Made by a program: the position numbers and the translations under genes. A stretch of 64,000 nucleotides of DNA from contig NZ_JXKQ01000006.1 of assembly GCF_001885945.1 (NCBI RefSeq), forward strand, positions 124,124 to 188,123, in the 5' to 3' direction. This document shows, in pieces, positions 45,472 through 55,491 of the stretch; positions within the stretch are counted from its first letter, which is position 1; the number at the start of each line of letters is the position of its first letter. Below the pieces are notes generated by a model. The model had not been told where the DNA came from. It worked only from the letters and a program-made list of their open reading frames with translations, and did no database searches. The stretch comes from Enterococcus hermanniensis (GTDB lineage Bacteria > Bacillota > Bacilli > Lactobacillales > Enterococcaceae).

Positions 45472-46878
45472 TTAAAAGACGACTACGGGAGTGCCGACTT
45501 CAACCATATCATAAAGTTTTGCCATTACATCTGGTGGCGTGTTCACACAGCCGTGAGAACCGCGCGTTTTCCAAAGATCCCCACCATACGCTGGTTGCCA
45601 GTCAGAGTCATGTAGACCAACGCCGCCCCAATCGATTGGCATCCAATATTTCACTGGACTTGCATAATCAGAGCCGTCGTCATTTTTTCCTCTCAGTGTT
45701 TCATTTGTCTTCTTCTCCCAAACATAATCAACACCAGTTGGGGTAGGAGATTTTGGTTTACCACTGACAATATCTGTTTCTAAGGCAACTTTACCGTCTT
45801 TGTAATACCACATATGTTGATTTTCTAAATCGACTTCAATATATGTTTTATCGACTAAGGCTTTATCAGCAGTTGTAGCACCAGTCACAATCGGTGAGCG
45901 AGTAAAATCTTTACCTTCTAAGATTTGTTTTGTCAGAGCTTCAACTTCACTTGTAGTATTAATCGTCCAGCTATAAGTACCTGCTGGAACGGAAACTTTA
46001 CCGCGTTTCGTACTATTAAATTCAGTTGGATTGGTACTTGTATTATATTTGTCTCCTAAGCTCTTCACATAAGCTGTTACTTTATCTTGATCAAGAGACA
46101 TTGTTCCATTATCATCGATCAACCAATCATTGATATCGGCTGTTGGAATGTCAAAAGTAGTACCGTTGATACTGTAGGTTGCTTTAATTTTAGCAACAGC
46201 ATTCATTTTATCGAGTGTTTTCTTCAAGCTAGCATCATTTTTAGTGATCGTTGGCTTTGCTAAGTACTCATCAAAATCAATCGTTTGTTCACCGTTTTTT
46301 GTTGCTTCTTTAAATGCATTGACAGCAGCGTCAACATCGATTGTATTACCTTGTTTTTCTGGTGTAATTTCAAAACCGTTAGCTGTACGAGTGACTTTAG
46401 CATTTTCCGTGGCTGTTCTTGTTTTATTTGTTTCGACCAATTCAGCTTTAACGGCATCGCTAACAGCATTTAATTTTGTTTCGTCTAAAGTTGAGCCATC
46501 AACTTCTTGTTTATCAGAGGCGGAAACTAATTGCATTCCCCAACTAAAAGGATTTTGCTCTTTTTGGACTTTCGTTAATGCCGAAGTATATGAATTTTTC
46601 CAACCTAGATCTTCACGATTGATCTCTTTCCAATCTTTCCCATCGACTTTGATAAGGAAGGAAGATTGAGATAGCTTACGAGTGATTTTTTGATTGGCTT
46701 CACTGATTGTTAAATTATCGATTTTTACACCATTGACTTCGGTATTTGGAAGAAATCGTTTAGCATAATATGTACTACGAACGGCGTATCCGCCTGCCAG
46801 AACTACTAATAAACCTAAGACAACAATAATACCGATTTTTTTCCGGCTATGAGAATTTCTGTTTTCTTGTCTTGTCAT
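45472..46878 (-). CDS. ldt: L,D-transpeptidase (Ldt-fm type)
   Basis: 468 residues. Cross-links peptidoglycan stems L-Lys3 to L-Lys3 with a cysteine nucleophile and so can bypass penicillin-binding proteins; the E. faecium homologue of about the same size mediates high ampicillin resistance when active. N-terminal signal-anchor (residues about 14-31, GIIVVLGLLVVLAGGYAV), two related peptidoglycan-binding-type domains (about 40-330, with repeated IDNLTISEANQKI-like folds), and the YkuD catalytic domain about 340-468 with YIEVDLENQHMWYYKDGK and the active site SHGCVNTPPDVM (Cys about residue 443). Single gene on the - strand. Confidence 0.93.
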   Translation of the reverse strand: MTRQENRNSHSRKKIGIIVVLGLLVVLAGGYAVRSTYYAKRFLPNTEVNGVKIDNLTISEANQKITRKLSQSSFLIKVDGKDWKEINREDLGWKNSYTSALTKVQKEQNPFSWGMQLVSASDKQEVDGSTLDETKLNAVSDAVKAELVETNKTRTATENAKVTRTANGFEITPEKQGNTIDVDAAVNAFKEATKNGEQTIDFDEYLAKPTITKNDASLKKTLDKMNAVAKIKATYSINGTTFDIPTADINDWLIDDNGTMSLDQDKVTAYVKSLGDKYNTSTNPTEFNSTKRGKVSVPAGTYSWTINTTSEVEALTKQILEGKDFTRSPIVTGATTADKALVDKTYIEVDLENQHMWYYKDGKVALETDIVSGKPKSPTPTGVDYVWEKKTNETLRGKNDDGSDYASPVKYWMPIDWGGVGLHDSDWQPAYGGDLWKTRGSHGCVNTPPDVMAKLYDMVEVGTPVVVF

Positions 46879-47034
46879 CGAAATAACTCCTCGTTGTTTC
46901 TCTATGTATTTGGTCTGTATTAATTATAGAGGAAGAAGGGACAGATAGCTCCATGATTTAATACTGTACCGATTATTAATATACCATAGATAAGAAGAAA
47001 TACGAATGATAGGCCTTGAAACGTAATTAAATAT

Positions 47035-47071
47035 TAAAAAAGCCCCAAAGAATAAAATATTCTTTGGGGCT
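47035..47071 (-). terminator. ldh terminator
   Basis: AGCCCCAAAGAATA / TATTCTTTGGGGCT stem with a 3-nt loop, followed by U-run on the - strand. Confidence 0.95.
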
Positions 47072-47083
47072 AGGAAAGTTTAA

Positions 47084-48082
<999 letters not shown>

Positions 48083-48102
48083 CTATTTGTTTTTCCATTG
48101 GA

Positions 48103-48132
48103 ATCATAACATTAGTTAATGAAATTTGTCAC
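48103..48132 (-). promoter_or_regulatory. ldh promoter
   Basis: On the - strand GTGACA (48127-48132), 18-nt spacer, TATGAT (48103-48108). No perfect Rex site (TTGTGA-N6-TCACAA) is visible around it. Confidence 0.6.
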
Positions 48133-48290
48133 GTGTTTTACTCATTAATAATACAGTTTTTTTACCTGTTTCTTTAGTAAGCGTTTCATGTGTTGATGTT
48201 CTAAGGACTGCTATGCTTAAGTTTTTATAAAAATAACATGTTTTTTACACTGGCACAGAGCATTGAAAACGGTCACTACAGCAAAGTTTG

Positions 48291-48342
48291 TGTTATACTA
48301 TATAAAGAAATTTTTGAACTGGGTGGTCAGACGACTATCCAG
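48291..48342 (+). promoter_or_regulatory. pth-mfd promoter and leader hairpin
   Basis: The 350-nt gap between ldh and pth holds no gene. On the + strand TG-T-TATACT (48291-48299) is an extended -10 promoter, weak at -35 (GGTCAC). The leader of about 115 nt has a 10-bp hairpin CTGGGTGGTC / GACTATCCAG (48319-48328, 48333-48342; two G-U pairs) of unknown use. Confidence 0.5.
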
Positions 48343-48422
48343 CATTTTGTCATGCCAATGGGAAATGATAATCTCTTTACATAAAAACTATAATATTATA
48401 AAAAAATGAGGCGGAAGAACAC

Positions 48423-48980
48423 ATGAAAATGATTGTTGGACTGGGAAATCCAGGTAAAAAATATGAAAATACAAAGCACAATATAGGCTTTATGGTTGTG
48501 GATCGTTTAGCAGCCGAGCAAGGCGTCAGTTTTAAGAAAAATCCATTTGAAGCAGAAATTGCTGACTATTTTGTGAATGGGGAGAAGATCTTGTTAGTTA
48601 AACCAACGACTTTCATGAATGAATCAGGCCGGGCAGTGGGTCCTTTGATGACTTATTTCGGCGTTGAGCTAGCCGAATTAGTCGTGGTGGCAGATGACTT
48701 AGATATGGGAATGGGAAAACTACGTTTACGCCAAAAAGGTAGCGCAGGCGGCCATAATGGTTTAAAAAGCATCATTTCACATATCGGAACCCAAGAATTT
48801 AATCGAATAAAAATCGGGATCGGACGACCAAATGGTAAAACAGTCGTTAACCATGTGTTAAGCACGTTTAATCCAGAGGAAGCAGCAGTTATTGCAAATA
48901 GTGTGGCAAAAGCAGCAGAAGCTGTGGATGATTTCGTTGCAGAAAATGATTTTTTAACAACGATGAATCGTTTTAACTAA
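48423..48980 (+). CDS. pth: Peptidyl-tRNA hydrolase
   Basis: 185 residues. Releases tRNA from peptidyl-tRNA that drops off ribosomes. GLGNPGKKYENTKHNIGF (catalytic His), PTTFMNESG, ADDLDMGMGKLRLRQKGSAGGHNGLKSI (active-site Asp and conserved tail), and IGIGRP. ATG 48423 has GAGGCGG upstream. Followed by mfd after 35 nt, as in most Firmicutes. Confidence 0.98.
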   Translation: MKMIVGLGNPGKKYENTKHNIGFMVVDRLAAEQGVSFKKNPFEAEIADYFVNGEKILLVKPTTFMNESGRAVGPLMTYFGVELAELVVVADDLDMGMGKLRLRQKGSAGGHNGLKSIISHIGTQEFNRIKIGIGRPNGKTVVNHVLSTFNPEEAAVIANSVAKAAEAVDDFVAENDFLTTMNRFN

Positions 48981-49014
48981 AAATGTCCAACAAATTAAGA
49001 TGAGGAGTACTCGA

Positions 49015-52000
49015 ATGAATTTGATTGATTTTATTAATCAGTTGCCGCTAGTAAAAGAGTGGCAAAATTATTTAGCAAAAAAAGCTAAGCGCCAATTAGT
49101 GATCGGGCTCTCTGGCTCAGCGAAAGCATTAGTCATGGCTGCGACTCATCAAAAAAGCCAAAAACAGACGGTGATCGTTGTCCCAAACCTTTATTATAGT
49201 AATCAATTGGCAGAAGAGTTGCGTCAGATCGAAGAAGATGTCCATCTTTTTCCAGTCGATGAAGTATTATCTGCTGAAATGGCTTTTGCTTCGCCGGAAG
49301 CCCGGACGGAGCGTGTGGCAACCTTGCAAGCATTATCACAAGGTGAAAATGGGATTTATGTCATACCTTCTGCAGCCCTAAGAAGATATCTTCCGACACC
49401 TGAAGTTTGGCAAGCAAATCAATTACACTGGGAAATCGGGAGTGAAATCGATTTAGAAAACTTGGCTCAACGTTTGGTTCTAATGGGCTATGAGCGTCAA
49501 TCGATGGTTGGAAAACCTGGAGAATTCAGCATGCGTGGTAGTATCGTTGATATTTATCCTTTAACGACTGAGTATCCGGTACGCGTAGAATTATTTGATG
49601 TAGAGATCGATTCGTTACGCTATTTTGAACCGGAGACCCAACGTTCGGTAGAGAATTTGTCAGAAGTTTGGATCACACCGACAACCGATCTCGTTTTCGC
49701 TGCCGAAGAATTGACTCAAGGAGTCGGTAAAGTCAATCAATTGTTACAAAATCGCTTAGCTGTTACGCAAGATAAAGAAAGCTATAATTTTTTAAATGAT
49801 TATTTTGGTCAATTGATTGCTGCTTGGGAAGAAGGGATTCCTACAGAAGATGCCAAATACTATACGGATCTACTTTACAGTAAAAAGACTTCTTTATTGG
49901 ATCATGTAGCCGGGGATGCCTTGCTTTTTGTTGATGATTATCCTCGTATGATGGAGACACATCGGGAAATGGAACGTGAAGAAGCCGAATGGCATACACA
50001 AAAACTAGAAGAACTACGGGTCTTTTCAGAACAGTCTTTTGGGATGAACGTTCTTGATTTAATCAAAAAAGCTCCTTTTGCGACAAGTTTCTTTTCGCTA
50101 TTTCAAAAAGGAATGGGCAATTTACGGTTTGAAGCAATCCACAATTTTCAATACCGCTCAATGCAACAATTTTTTGGTCAAATGCCCCTATTAAAGACGG
50201 AAGTCGATCGGTGGGAAAAACAAGAGCAAACCGTTTTATTTGTCGTTTCAGATCAGGAACGGCAAGAAAAATTGATGCAAGAATTTCGAGATGTGGCGAT
50301 TCAAGCTGTCCAGACGACACCAGATCAGTTGATTGTCGGTGCGACACAGGTTGTTATTGGCCATTTAGCTAGTGGCTTTGAGTTGCCGCAAGATAAACTG
50401 GTCGTCGTTACTGAACGGGAAATTTTTCAGAAGGTCACTAAAAAAAGAACTCGCCGTCAAACGATTTCGAATGCTGAACGGTTGAAAAGCTACAACGAAT
50501 TAAAACCTGGTGATTATGTCGTTCATGCGAATCATGGGATCGGTCGATATGTCGGGATGGAAACAATCGAAATCGATGGGGTTCACCAAGACTACATGTC
50601 GATCATCTATCAAAAAGACGACAAATTATTTATCCCGGTTACGCAATTGAATCTGATCCAAAAATATGTATCTTCAGAAGCCAAACCACCAAAAATCAAT
50701 AAATTAGGTGGGAGTGAATGGACAAAAACAAAAAGTAAAGTATCGAAAAGAATCGAAGATATTGCAGATGATTTGATTGAACTTTATGCGAAGCGTGAAG
50801 CGGAACGCGGTTATGCTTTTGGTCCAGATGATGAGTACCAAAAAGAATTTGAAAATGCTTTTCCTTATAGTGAAACTGACGATCAACTACGCAGTACGGC
50901 TGAAATCAAACATGATATGGAAAAAAATCGTCCGATGGATCGTCTATTAGTTGGAGATGTTGGATTTGGTAAAACCGAAGTAGCCTTGCGTGCTGCTTTC
51001 AAGGCAATCAAAGAAAACAAACAAGTGGCTTTTTTGGTTCCAACTACGATTTTAGCGCAGCAACATTATGAGACGATGTTGGAGCGTTTTGAGAATTTTC
51101 CCATCAACGTCGATGTGTTAAGTCGCTTTCGAACAAAGAAACAACAAACTGAAACGATTGAAAAAATTCGGACTGGACAAGTGGACATCGTGGTCGGGAC
51201 CCATCGCCTACTCTCAAAAGACTTGCAATTTGCTGACTTAGGTTTATTAGTCGTGGATGAAGAACAACGATTTGGCGTGAAACACAAAGAACGGTTGAAA
51301 CAATTGCGTTCTCAAGTCGATGTTTTAACTTTGACCGCAACACCGATTCCTCGGACACTACATATGTCGATGCTCGGTGTACGTGATCTTTCTGTAATTG
51401 AAACGCCACCGGAAAATCGCTATCCGATCCAAACATATGTGATGGAAACGAATCCTGGAGCAATTCGTGAAGCAATCGAACGGGAGATGGCGCGAGGAGG
51501 ACAAGCGTTTTATTTATATAATCGAGTGGAAACGATCGAACGGAAAGTAGAAGAGCTTCAAATGTTGGTCCCGGATGCAAAAGTTGGTTTTGCTCATGGT
51601 CAAATGACAGAAGTCCAGTTAGAAAACACGCTGATGGATTTTATTGAAGGGCAATACGATATTCTAGTTACAACAACGATTATTGAAACAGGGGTCGATA
51701 TTCCGAATGTTAATACATTGTTTGTGGAAAATGCAGATTACATGGGCTTATCGACATTGTATCAATTACGTGGTCGAGTAGGACGAAGCAATCGGATCGC
51801 TTATGCCTACTTCATGTATGAACCACAAAAAATCTTAAATGAAGTTAGTGAAAAAAGACTGCAAGCGATCAAAGATTTTACTGAATTAGGTTCTGGATTT
51901 AAAATCGCGATGCGCGACTTATCAATTCGTGGTGCTGGAAATCTATTGGGAGCACAGCAACATGGATTTATCGATGCTGTTGGTTTTGATATGTATTCAC

Positions 52001-52527
52001 AAATGCTCTCTGAAGCAGTGGATCGTAAGCAAGGGAAAAATAATCAAATCGAACGGACCTCGGTTGAAATCAATTTAGGAATCGATGCCTATATTCCAGG
52101 GACGTACATTGAAGATGAACGTCAAAAAATTGAAATCTATAAACGGATTCGCGAGCTGGAAAGTACTGAGATGCTAGATGAGGTCGAAGCGGATTTAGTC
52201 GATCGTTTTGGCGATTATCCGGATGAAGTCGCTAACTTATTGAACATTGGCCAGATCAAAATGGACGGTGATCGGGCGCTAGTGGAAAGTATTCATAAAC
52301 GTCAGCAACAAATTATTTTGACATTAAGCAAAGTCGGGACCAAAGCGTATAAAGTTGAACAATTATTCGAAGCGTTGAGTGCGACGAAAATGAAAGCAAC
52401 TCTCGGTGTGGAAAAAGAAAAAATGGTTATTAAGCTTGCGATCGGTAAAACAATGGATGAAGCAGTCTGGCTACGTGAAATCAGTCTTTTTGTCCGTGCG
52501 CTCCGAGAACAAAAATATAAAGAATAG
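49015..52527 (+). CDS. mfd: Transcription-repair coupling factor Mfd
   Basis: 1170 residues from ATG 49015 (GAGGAG upstream). Translocase that displaces stalled RNA polymerase and recruits UvrA. Modules in order: UvrB-like N-terminal domains (1-350), RNAP-interacting CarD-like domain about 490-565 (LKPGDYVVHANHGIGRYVGME), superfamily 2 helicase domain with RLLVGDVGFGKTEVALRAAF, LLVVDEEQRFG (DEEQ), LTATPIPRTLHMSM, TIIETGVDIPNVNTL, and LRGRVGRSNRIAYAYF, then the C-terminal TRCF domain. Full length, no frameshift. Confidence 0.97.
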   Translation: MNLIDFINQLPLVKEWQNYLAKKAKRQLVIGLSGSAKALVMAATHQKSQKQTVIVVPNLYYSNQLAEELRQIEEDVHLFPVDEVLSAEMAFASPEARTERVATLQALSQGENGIYVIPSAALRRYLPTPEVWQANQLHWEIGSEIDLENLAQRLVLMGYERQSMVGKPGEFSMRGSIVDIYPLTTEYPVRVELFDVEIDSLRYFEPETQRSVENLSEVWITPTTDLVFAAEELTQGVGKVNQLLQNRLAVTQDKESYNFLNDYFGQLIAAWEEGIPTEDAKYYTDLLYSKKTSLLDHVAGDALLFVDDYPRMMETHREMEREEAEWHTQKLEELRVFSEQSFGMNVLDLIKKAPFATSFFSLFQKGMGNLRFEAIHNFQYRSMQQFFGQMPLLKTEVDRWEKQEQTVLFVVSDQERQEKLMQEFRDVAIQAVQTTPDQLIVGATQVVIGHLASGFELPQDKLVVVTEREIFQKVTKKRTRRQTISNAERLKSYNELKPGDYVVHANHGIGRYVGMETIEIDGVHQDYMSIIYQKDDKLFIPVTQLNLIQKYVSSEAKPPKINKLGGSEWTKTKSKVSKRIEDIADDLIELYAKREAERGYAFGPDDEYQKEFENAFPYSETDDQLRSTAEIKHDMEKNRPMDRLLVGDVGFGKTEVALRAAFKAIKENKQVAFLVPTTILAQQHYETMLERFENFPINVDVLSRFRTKKQQTETIEKIRTGQVDIVVGTHRLLSKDLQFADLGLLVVDEEQRFGVKHKERLKQLRSQVDVLTLTATPIPRTLHMSMLGVRDLSVIETPPENRYPIQTYVMETNPGAIREAIEREMARGGQAFYLYNRVETIERKVEELQMLVPDAKVGFAHGQMTEVQLENTLMDFIEGQYDILVTTTIIETGVDIPNVNTLFVENADYMGLSTLYQLRGRVGRSNRIAYAYFMYEPQKILNEVSEKRLQAIKDFTELGSGFKIAMRDLSIRGAGNLLGAQQHGFIDAVGFDMYSQMLSEAVDRKQGKNNQIERTSVEINLGIDAYIPGTYIEDERQKIEIYKRIRELESTEMLDEVEADLVDRFGDYPDEVANLLNIGQIKMDGDRALVESIHKRQQQIILTLSKVGTKAYKVEQLFEALSATKMKATLGVEKEKMVIKLAIGKTMDEAVWLREISLFVRALREQKYKE

Positions 52528-54129
52528 GTGGTGGAGGCACTGGCGAATAAAGAAATGAAAGTCATGATGCAAGGTGCTTTCATCTTGACTGCCGCTTCGT
52601 TTGCCGCAAAGTTATTAAGTGCGGTCTATCGCGTTCCGTATCAAAATTTCGCTGGAGACGAAGGCTTTTATGTCTACCAACAAGTCTATCCAATCTATGG
52701 GATTGCGATGACTTTGGCTTTATCAGGTTTGCCGCAATTCATTTCGAAATATGTGGCAGAGCAAAAAAATATCAAAGAGCAAGGCCACGCGTTAGAAAGA
52801 TTGTTTCCCTTGATCAGCGGTTTTGGCTTGATTTTATGGGGCTTGTGTTTTTTCACAGCACAACCACTGGCAAATTGGATGGGCGATGGAAAGTTAGCTC
52901 CTTTGATCCAGGTTGTTTCGTTCACATTTGTGATCATGCCTTTTTTATCAATGACACGAGGTGAGTTTCAAGGGAAATTACTAATGGTCCCGACTGCGGT
53001 CTCACAAGTTATCGAGCAACTGATTCGAGTCAGCGTCATTATCATTGCGGCCTGGTCATTTAAACAATTTGGCTGGAATGTTTACCACACGGGGACTGTA
53101 GCTATGTCTGGGGCAGTGTTCGGTGGAGTAGCAGCAGTCATTGTTTTGTGGTACTATCGCCACAAAATTTTAGGTACGAGCTTGTTGCGGCGGAAGTTGA
53201 GTCTTGGAGCTGGCTCTTGGGCTTTGAGTAGACGCTTAGTACTTGAAGGGGGATTAATGACCATCTACAGTGGTCTGTTGATTTTATTTCAATTAATTGA
53301 TTCATTTACAGTAAAAAAAGCACTCGTCGATTATGGTTTGAGTGAGCACGGCGCGAAGTTAGCCAAAGGGGTTTATGATCGTGGTCAACCGTTAGTCCAA
53401 TTAGGGTTAGTGGTTGCCTTGGCTTTGAGTTCAAGTTTTTTGCCCTTGATGACACGGTATTTAGTCAATCGTGATCGCAAGATGTTTGCTAAAACCAGTC
53501 GAATCTTTTTACGTTTGACTTCAGCGATCGCTGCGGCAGCTACTCTAGGGTTGGCATTACTTTTACCGTACGTCAATTATGCATTGTTCAAAGATTATAA
53601 AGGGAACTTCACGTTATTGTTATTTGTATTCGCAATTTTTTTGATGGCTATGGTCCAAGCCTATCAAAGTATCGCCCAAAGTCAGAATCGCTATCGTAGC
53701 TCGTTACAAGCAGCTGGCGCAGGGCTCGTTTTAAAAATTGTTACTACAGGTGGCTTAACCAAACAATTTGGTACCGTCGGAGCGAGTCTTTCCACATTAA
53801 TCGGCTTAGCAGTAGCTTTATTTATCTTACATCTTACGAGTGAACACGAGACGCGAGATTATGGAAAAGAACGTCGTTTTAATCGAAAACTCTTACTTTG
53901 TTTAATTGGTATGGTTGTAGTGCTTTTATGTTATTATGGCGGTATCACGTTGATCTTTGGTGTGGTTCATAAAAGAAGCATTGCCTTGGTTGCCGCCATT
54001 TTAGGTGTAGCAATCGGTGGCAGTACATTTATATTGTTAGCGATACAATTACGATTATTAACGATCCGTGAATGGCTGATGTTGCCATTCGGGAGTAAAC
54101 TATTGAGAATAAATTGGAAAAGAGGATAA
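52528..54129 (+). CDS. MurJ/SpoVB-like polysaccharide/lipid flippase (YabM)
   Basis: Up to 533 residues. Fourteen-helix MOP-superfamily transporter; MKVMMQGAFILTAASFAAKLLSAVYRVPYQ start region, AIAQSQNRYRSSLQAAG, and long runs of hydrophobic helices. Relatives (SpoVB, YtgP/MurJ-like) move lipid-linked precursors; substrate unknown. Position after mfd matches B. subtilis yabM. The start is uncertain: GTG codons at 52528 and 52531 directly abut the mfd stop, and ATG 52555 is 17 nt from GGTGGAGG. Coupled reinitiation at the mfd stop is plausible. Confidence 0.85.
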   Translation: MVEALANKEMKVMMQGAFILTAASFAAKLLSAVYRVPYQNFAGDEGFYVYQQVYPIYGIAMTLALSGLPQFISKYVAEQKNIKEQGHALERLFPLISGFGLILWGLCFFTAQPLANWMGDGKLAPLIQVVSFTFVIMPFLSMTRGEFQGKLLMVPTAVSQVIEQLIRVSVIIIAAWSFKQFGWNVYHTGTVAMSGAVFGGVAAVIVLWYYRHKILGTSLLRRKLSLGAGSWALSRRLVLEGGLMTIYSGLLILFQLIDSFTVKKALVDYGLSEHGAKLAKGVYDRGQPLVQLGLVVALALSSSFLPLMTRYLVNRDRKMFAKTSRIFLRLTSAIAAAATLGLALLLPYVNYALFKDYKGNFTLLLFVFAIFLMAMVQAYQSIAQSQNRYRSSLQAAGAGLVLKIVTTGGLTKQFGTVGASLSTLIGLAVALFILHLTSEHETRDYGKERRFNRKLLLCLIGMVVVLLCYYGGITLIFGVVHKRSIALVAAILGVAIGGSTFILLAIQLRLLTIREWLMLPFGSKLLRINWKRG

Positions 54130-54132
54130 TTT

Positions 54133-54402
54133 ATGCGTTTAGATAAATTTTTAAAAATTTCACGAATCATTAAACGGCGGAGTGTTGCGAAAGAAGTAGC
54201 GGACAAAGGCCGCATTCAAGTAAATGGAAAACTAGCTAAGTCATCGACAGATGTTAAAATCGGTGATCAATTACGAATTCAATTCGGAAATAAAATTTTA
54301 GAGGTTGGAATCGATGAACTGCATGAATCGACAAAAAAAGAAGATGCAGCAAAAATGTGTCACATTATTAATGAGACACGACTGGAAAATAACGGAAATT
54401 AA
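54133..54402 (+). CDS. rqcP: S4-domain RNA-binding protein RqcP (YabO/Hsp15 family)
   Basis: 89 residues. S4 domain across residues 1-60: [32 protein letters not shown], the family hallmark. RqcP binds 50S subunits with peptidyl-tRNA and assists RqcH in C-terminal alanine tailing during ribosome quality control. A 3-nt gap from the flippase gene, as in yabM-(yabN)-yabO order, with yabN absent. C-terminal 29 residues are basic/acidic mixed and non-conserved. Confidence 0.92.
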   Translation: MRLDKFLKISRIIKRRSVAKEVADKGRIQVNGKLAKSSTDVKIGDQLRIQFGNKILEVGIDELHESTKKEDAAKMCHIINETRLENNGN

Positions 54403-54414
54403 AGATAATTCAAA

Positions 54415-54443
54415 TAGACAATTATAGCCTGAATTGGTATAAT
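54415..54443 (+). promoter_or_regulatory. Promoter of divIC
   Basis: TAGACA (54415-54420), 17-nt spacer, TATAAT (54438-54443) with TGG just before it. Confidence 0.75.
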
Positions 54444-54476
54444 AGTAAAGAATTTCATGGTAAGGAGCGAGTGGGA

Positions 54477-54911
54477 ATGAATGAGAACGAGACGCCGAAA
54501 ATTGCATCATTAGATACGCCGTATGCAAAAGAGCAGTATCATAAATTTCAAAAGCAACATCGTCAATTGATTTTCAAACGAAGACGACTAGCCGCCCTTT
54601 TTGCTGTTGCAGCATTTGTTGCAATTGTCATGGGAGTTCAAATTTTTAATGAGCACCGTCACTTGAGCGAATTAAAAGATATCAAAGTTAAAACAATCGC
54701 TGAATCCGCCAAAGTCGATGATCAAGTCGCAGGACTGAAAAAAGACGTAAAATTGTTAAAAGATGACAACTATGTAGCAAAATTAGCTCGTAGTCGATTC
54801 TATTATTCAAAAGACGGCGAATTAGTCTTTGCATTGCCGGATGCAACAAAGACGCCAAGCAAAGACACTCAGTCAGCTGACGAAGTAATAAAGTCCGAAA
54901 CTGCAGAATAA
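54477..54911 (+). CDS. divIC: Cell division protein DivIC (FtsB family)
   Basis: 144 residues from ATG 54477 (AAGGAG 9 nt upstream; GTG 54471 is in frame). Bitopic divisome protein that pairs with FtsL. One membrane segment about 40-60 (RRLAALFAVAAFVAIVMGVQIF), then a coiled coil (KVDDQVAGLKKDVKLLKDDNYVAKLARSRFYYS) with the conserved E/DxYxxxxAR-type ending, and a variable C-terminus. Own promoter inside the yabO-divIC interval. Confidence 0.92.
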   Translation: MNENETPKIASLDTPYAKEQYHKFQKQHRQLIFKRRRLAALFAVAAFVAIVMGVQIFNEHRHLSELKDIKVKTIAESAKVDDQVAGLKKDVKLLKDDNYVAKLARSRFYYSKDGELVFALPDATKTPSKDTQSADEVIKSETAE

Positions 54912-54967
54912 AGCAACTAGCAGTTTTAAAATAAAAAATGGAAAAAACTAGGAGGAACATTTTTTTT

Positions 54968-55417
54968 ATGTCAATCGAAGTAGGAGCTAAGCTGCAAGGA
55001 AAAGTATCAGGAATTACAAATTTTGGTGCCTTTATCGACTTGGGAGAGGGCAAAACGGGCTTAGTCCATATCAGTGAAATATCTAACGGTTTCGTTAAAG
55101 ACATTCACGATGTGTTGACTGTCGGCGATGAAGTAACAGTAAAAGTCACTTCAGTAGGAGACGATGGCAAAGTAGGTCTTTCAATCCGTAAAGCACAAGA
55201 CCAACCTCAACCAGAAAAGAAACCTTTCAAACGGGAGTTTCGTGATAATAATCGTCCGAAACCCGCTGCTAAAGGAAAGCCCCAAAATAATAATAGCGGC
55301 AAACAAGACTTCGATTCATTGATGAGTTCCTTTTTAAAGGATAGTGATGATCGTTTGTCATCGATCAAACGCAATACTGAAGGTAAACGCGGAGGCCGTG
55401 GCGGTCGTCGCAACTAG
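54968..55417 (+). CDS. S1-domain RNA-binding protein (YabR)
   Basis: 149 residues from ATG 54968 (AGGAGGA upstream); upstream in-frame codons rejected for lack of a site. Residues 1-75 form an S1 RNA-binding domain with KLQGKVSGITNFGAFIDLGEGKTGLVHISE; the rest is basic and disordered (QPEKKPFKREFRDNNRPKPAAKG, ending GKRGGRGGRRN), as in YabR/GSP13-type proteins. Likely ribosome- or mRNA-associated; exact role unknown. Followed by a terminator ahead of tilS. Confidence 0.9.
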   Translation: MSIEVGAKLQGKVSGITNFGAFIDLGEGKTGLVHISEISNGFVKDIHDVLTVGDEVTVKVTSVGDDGKVGLSIRKAQDQPQPEKKPFKREFRDNNRPKPAAKGKPQNNNSGKQDFDSLMSSFLKDSDDRLSSIKRNTEGKRGGRGGRRN

Positions 55418-55422
55418 AACCA

Positions 55423-55457
55423 AAAGCTGGAATCCTATAAGATTTCAGCTTTTTTTA
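55423..55457 (+). terminator. Terminator between yabR and tilS
   Basis: AAAGCTGGAATC / GATTTCAGCTTT stem with 6-nt loop and seven T. Confidence 0.9.
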
Positions 55458-55491
55458 GCTAGAAAACTAGGTGAAACGTAAGGAGTCAGAA

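Noticed and set aside
48100..48180. Rex operator upstream of ldh
   Set aside because: TGTCACGTG and nearby sequence do not form the TTGTGA-N6-TCACAA dyad; only a sigma-A promoter can be supported.
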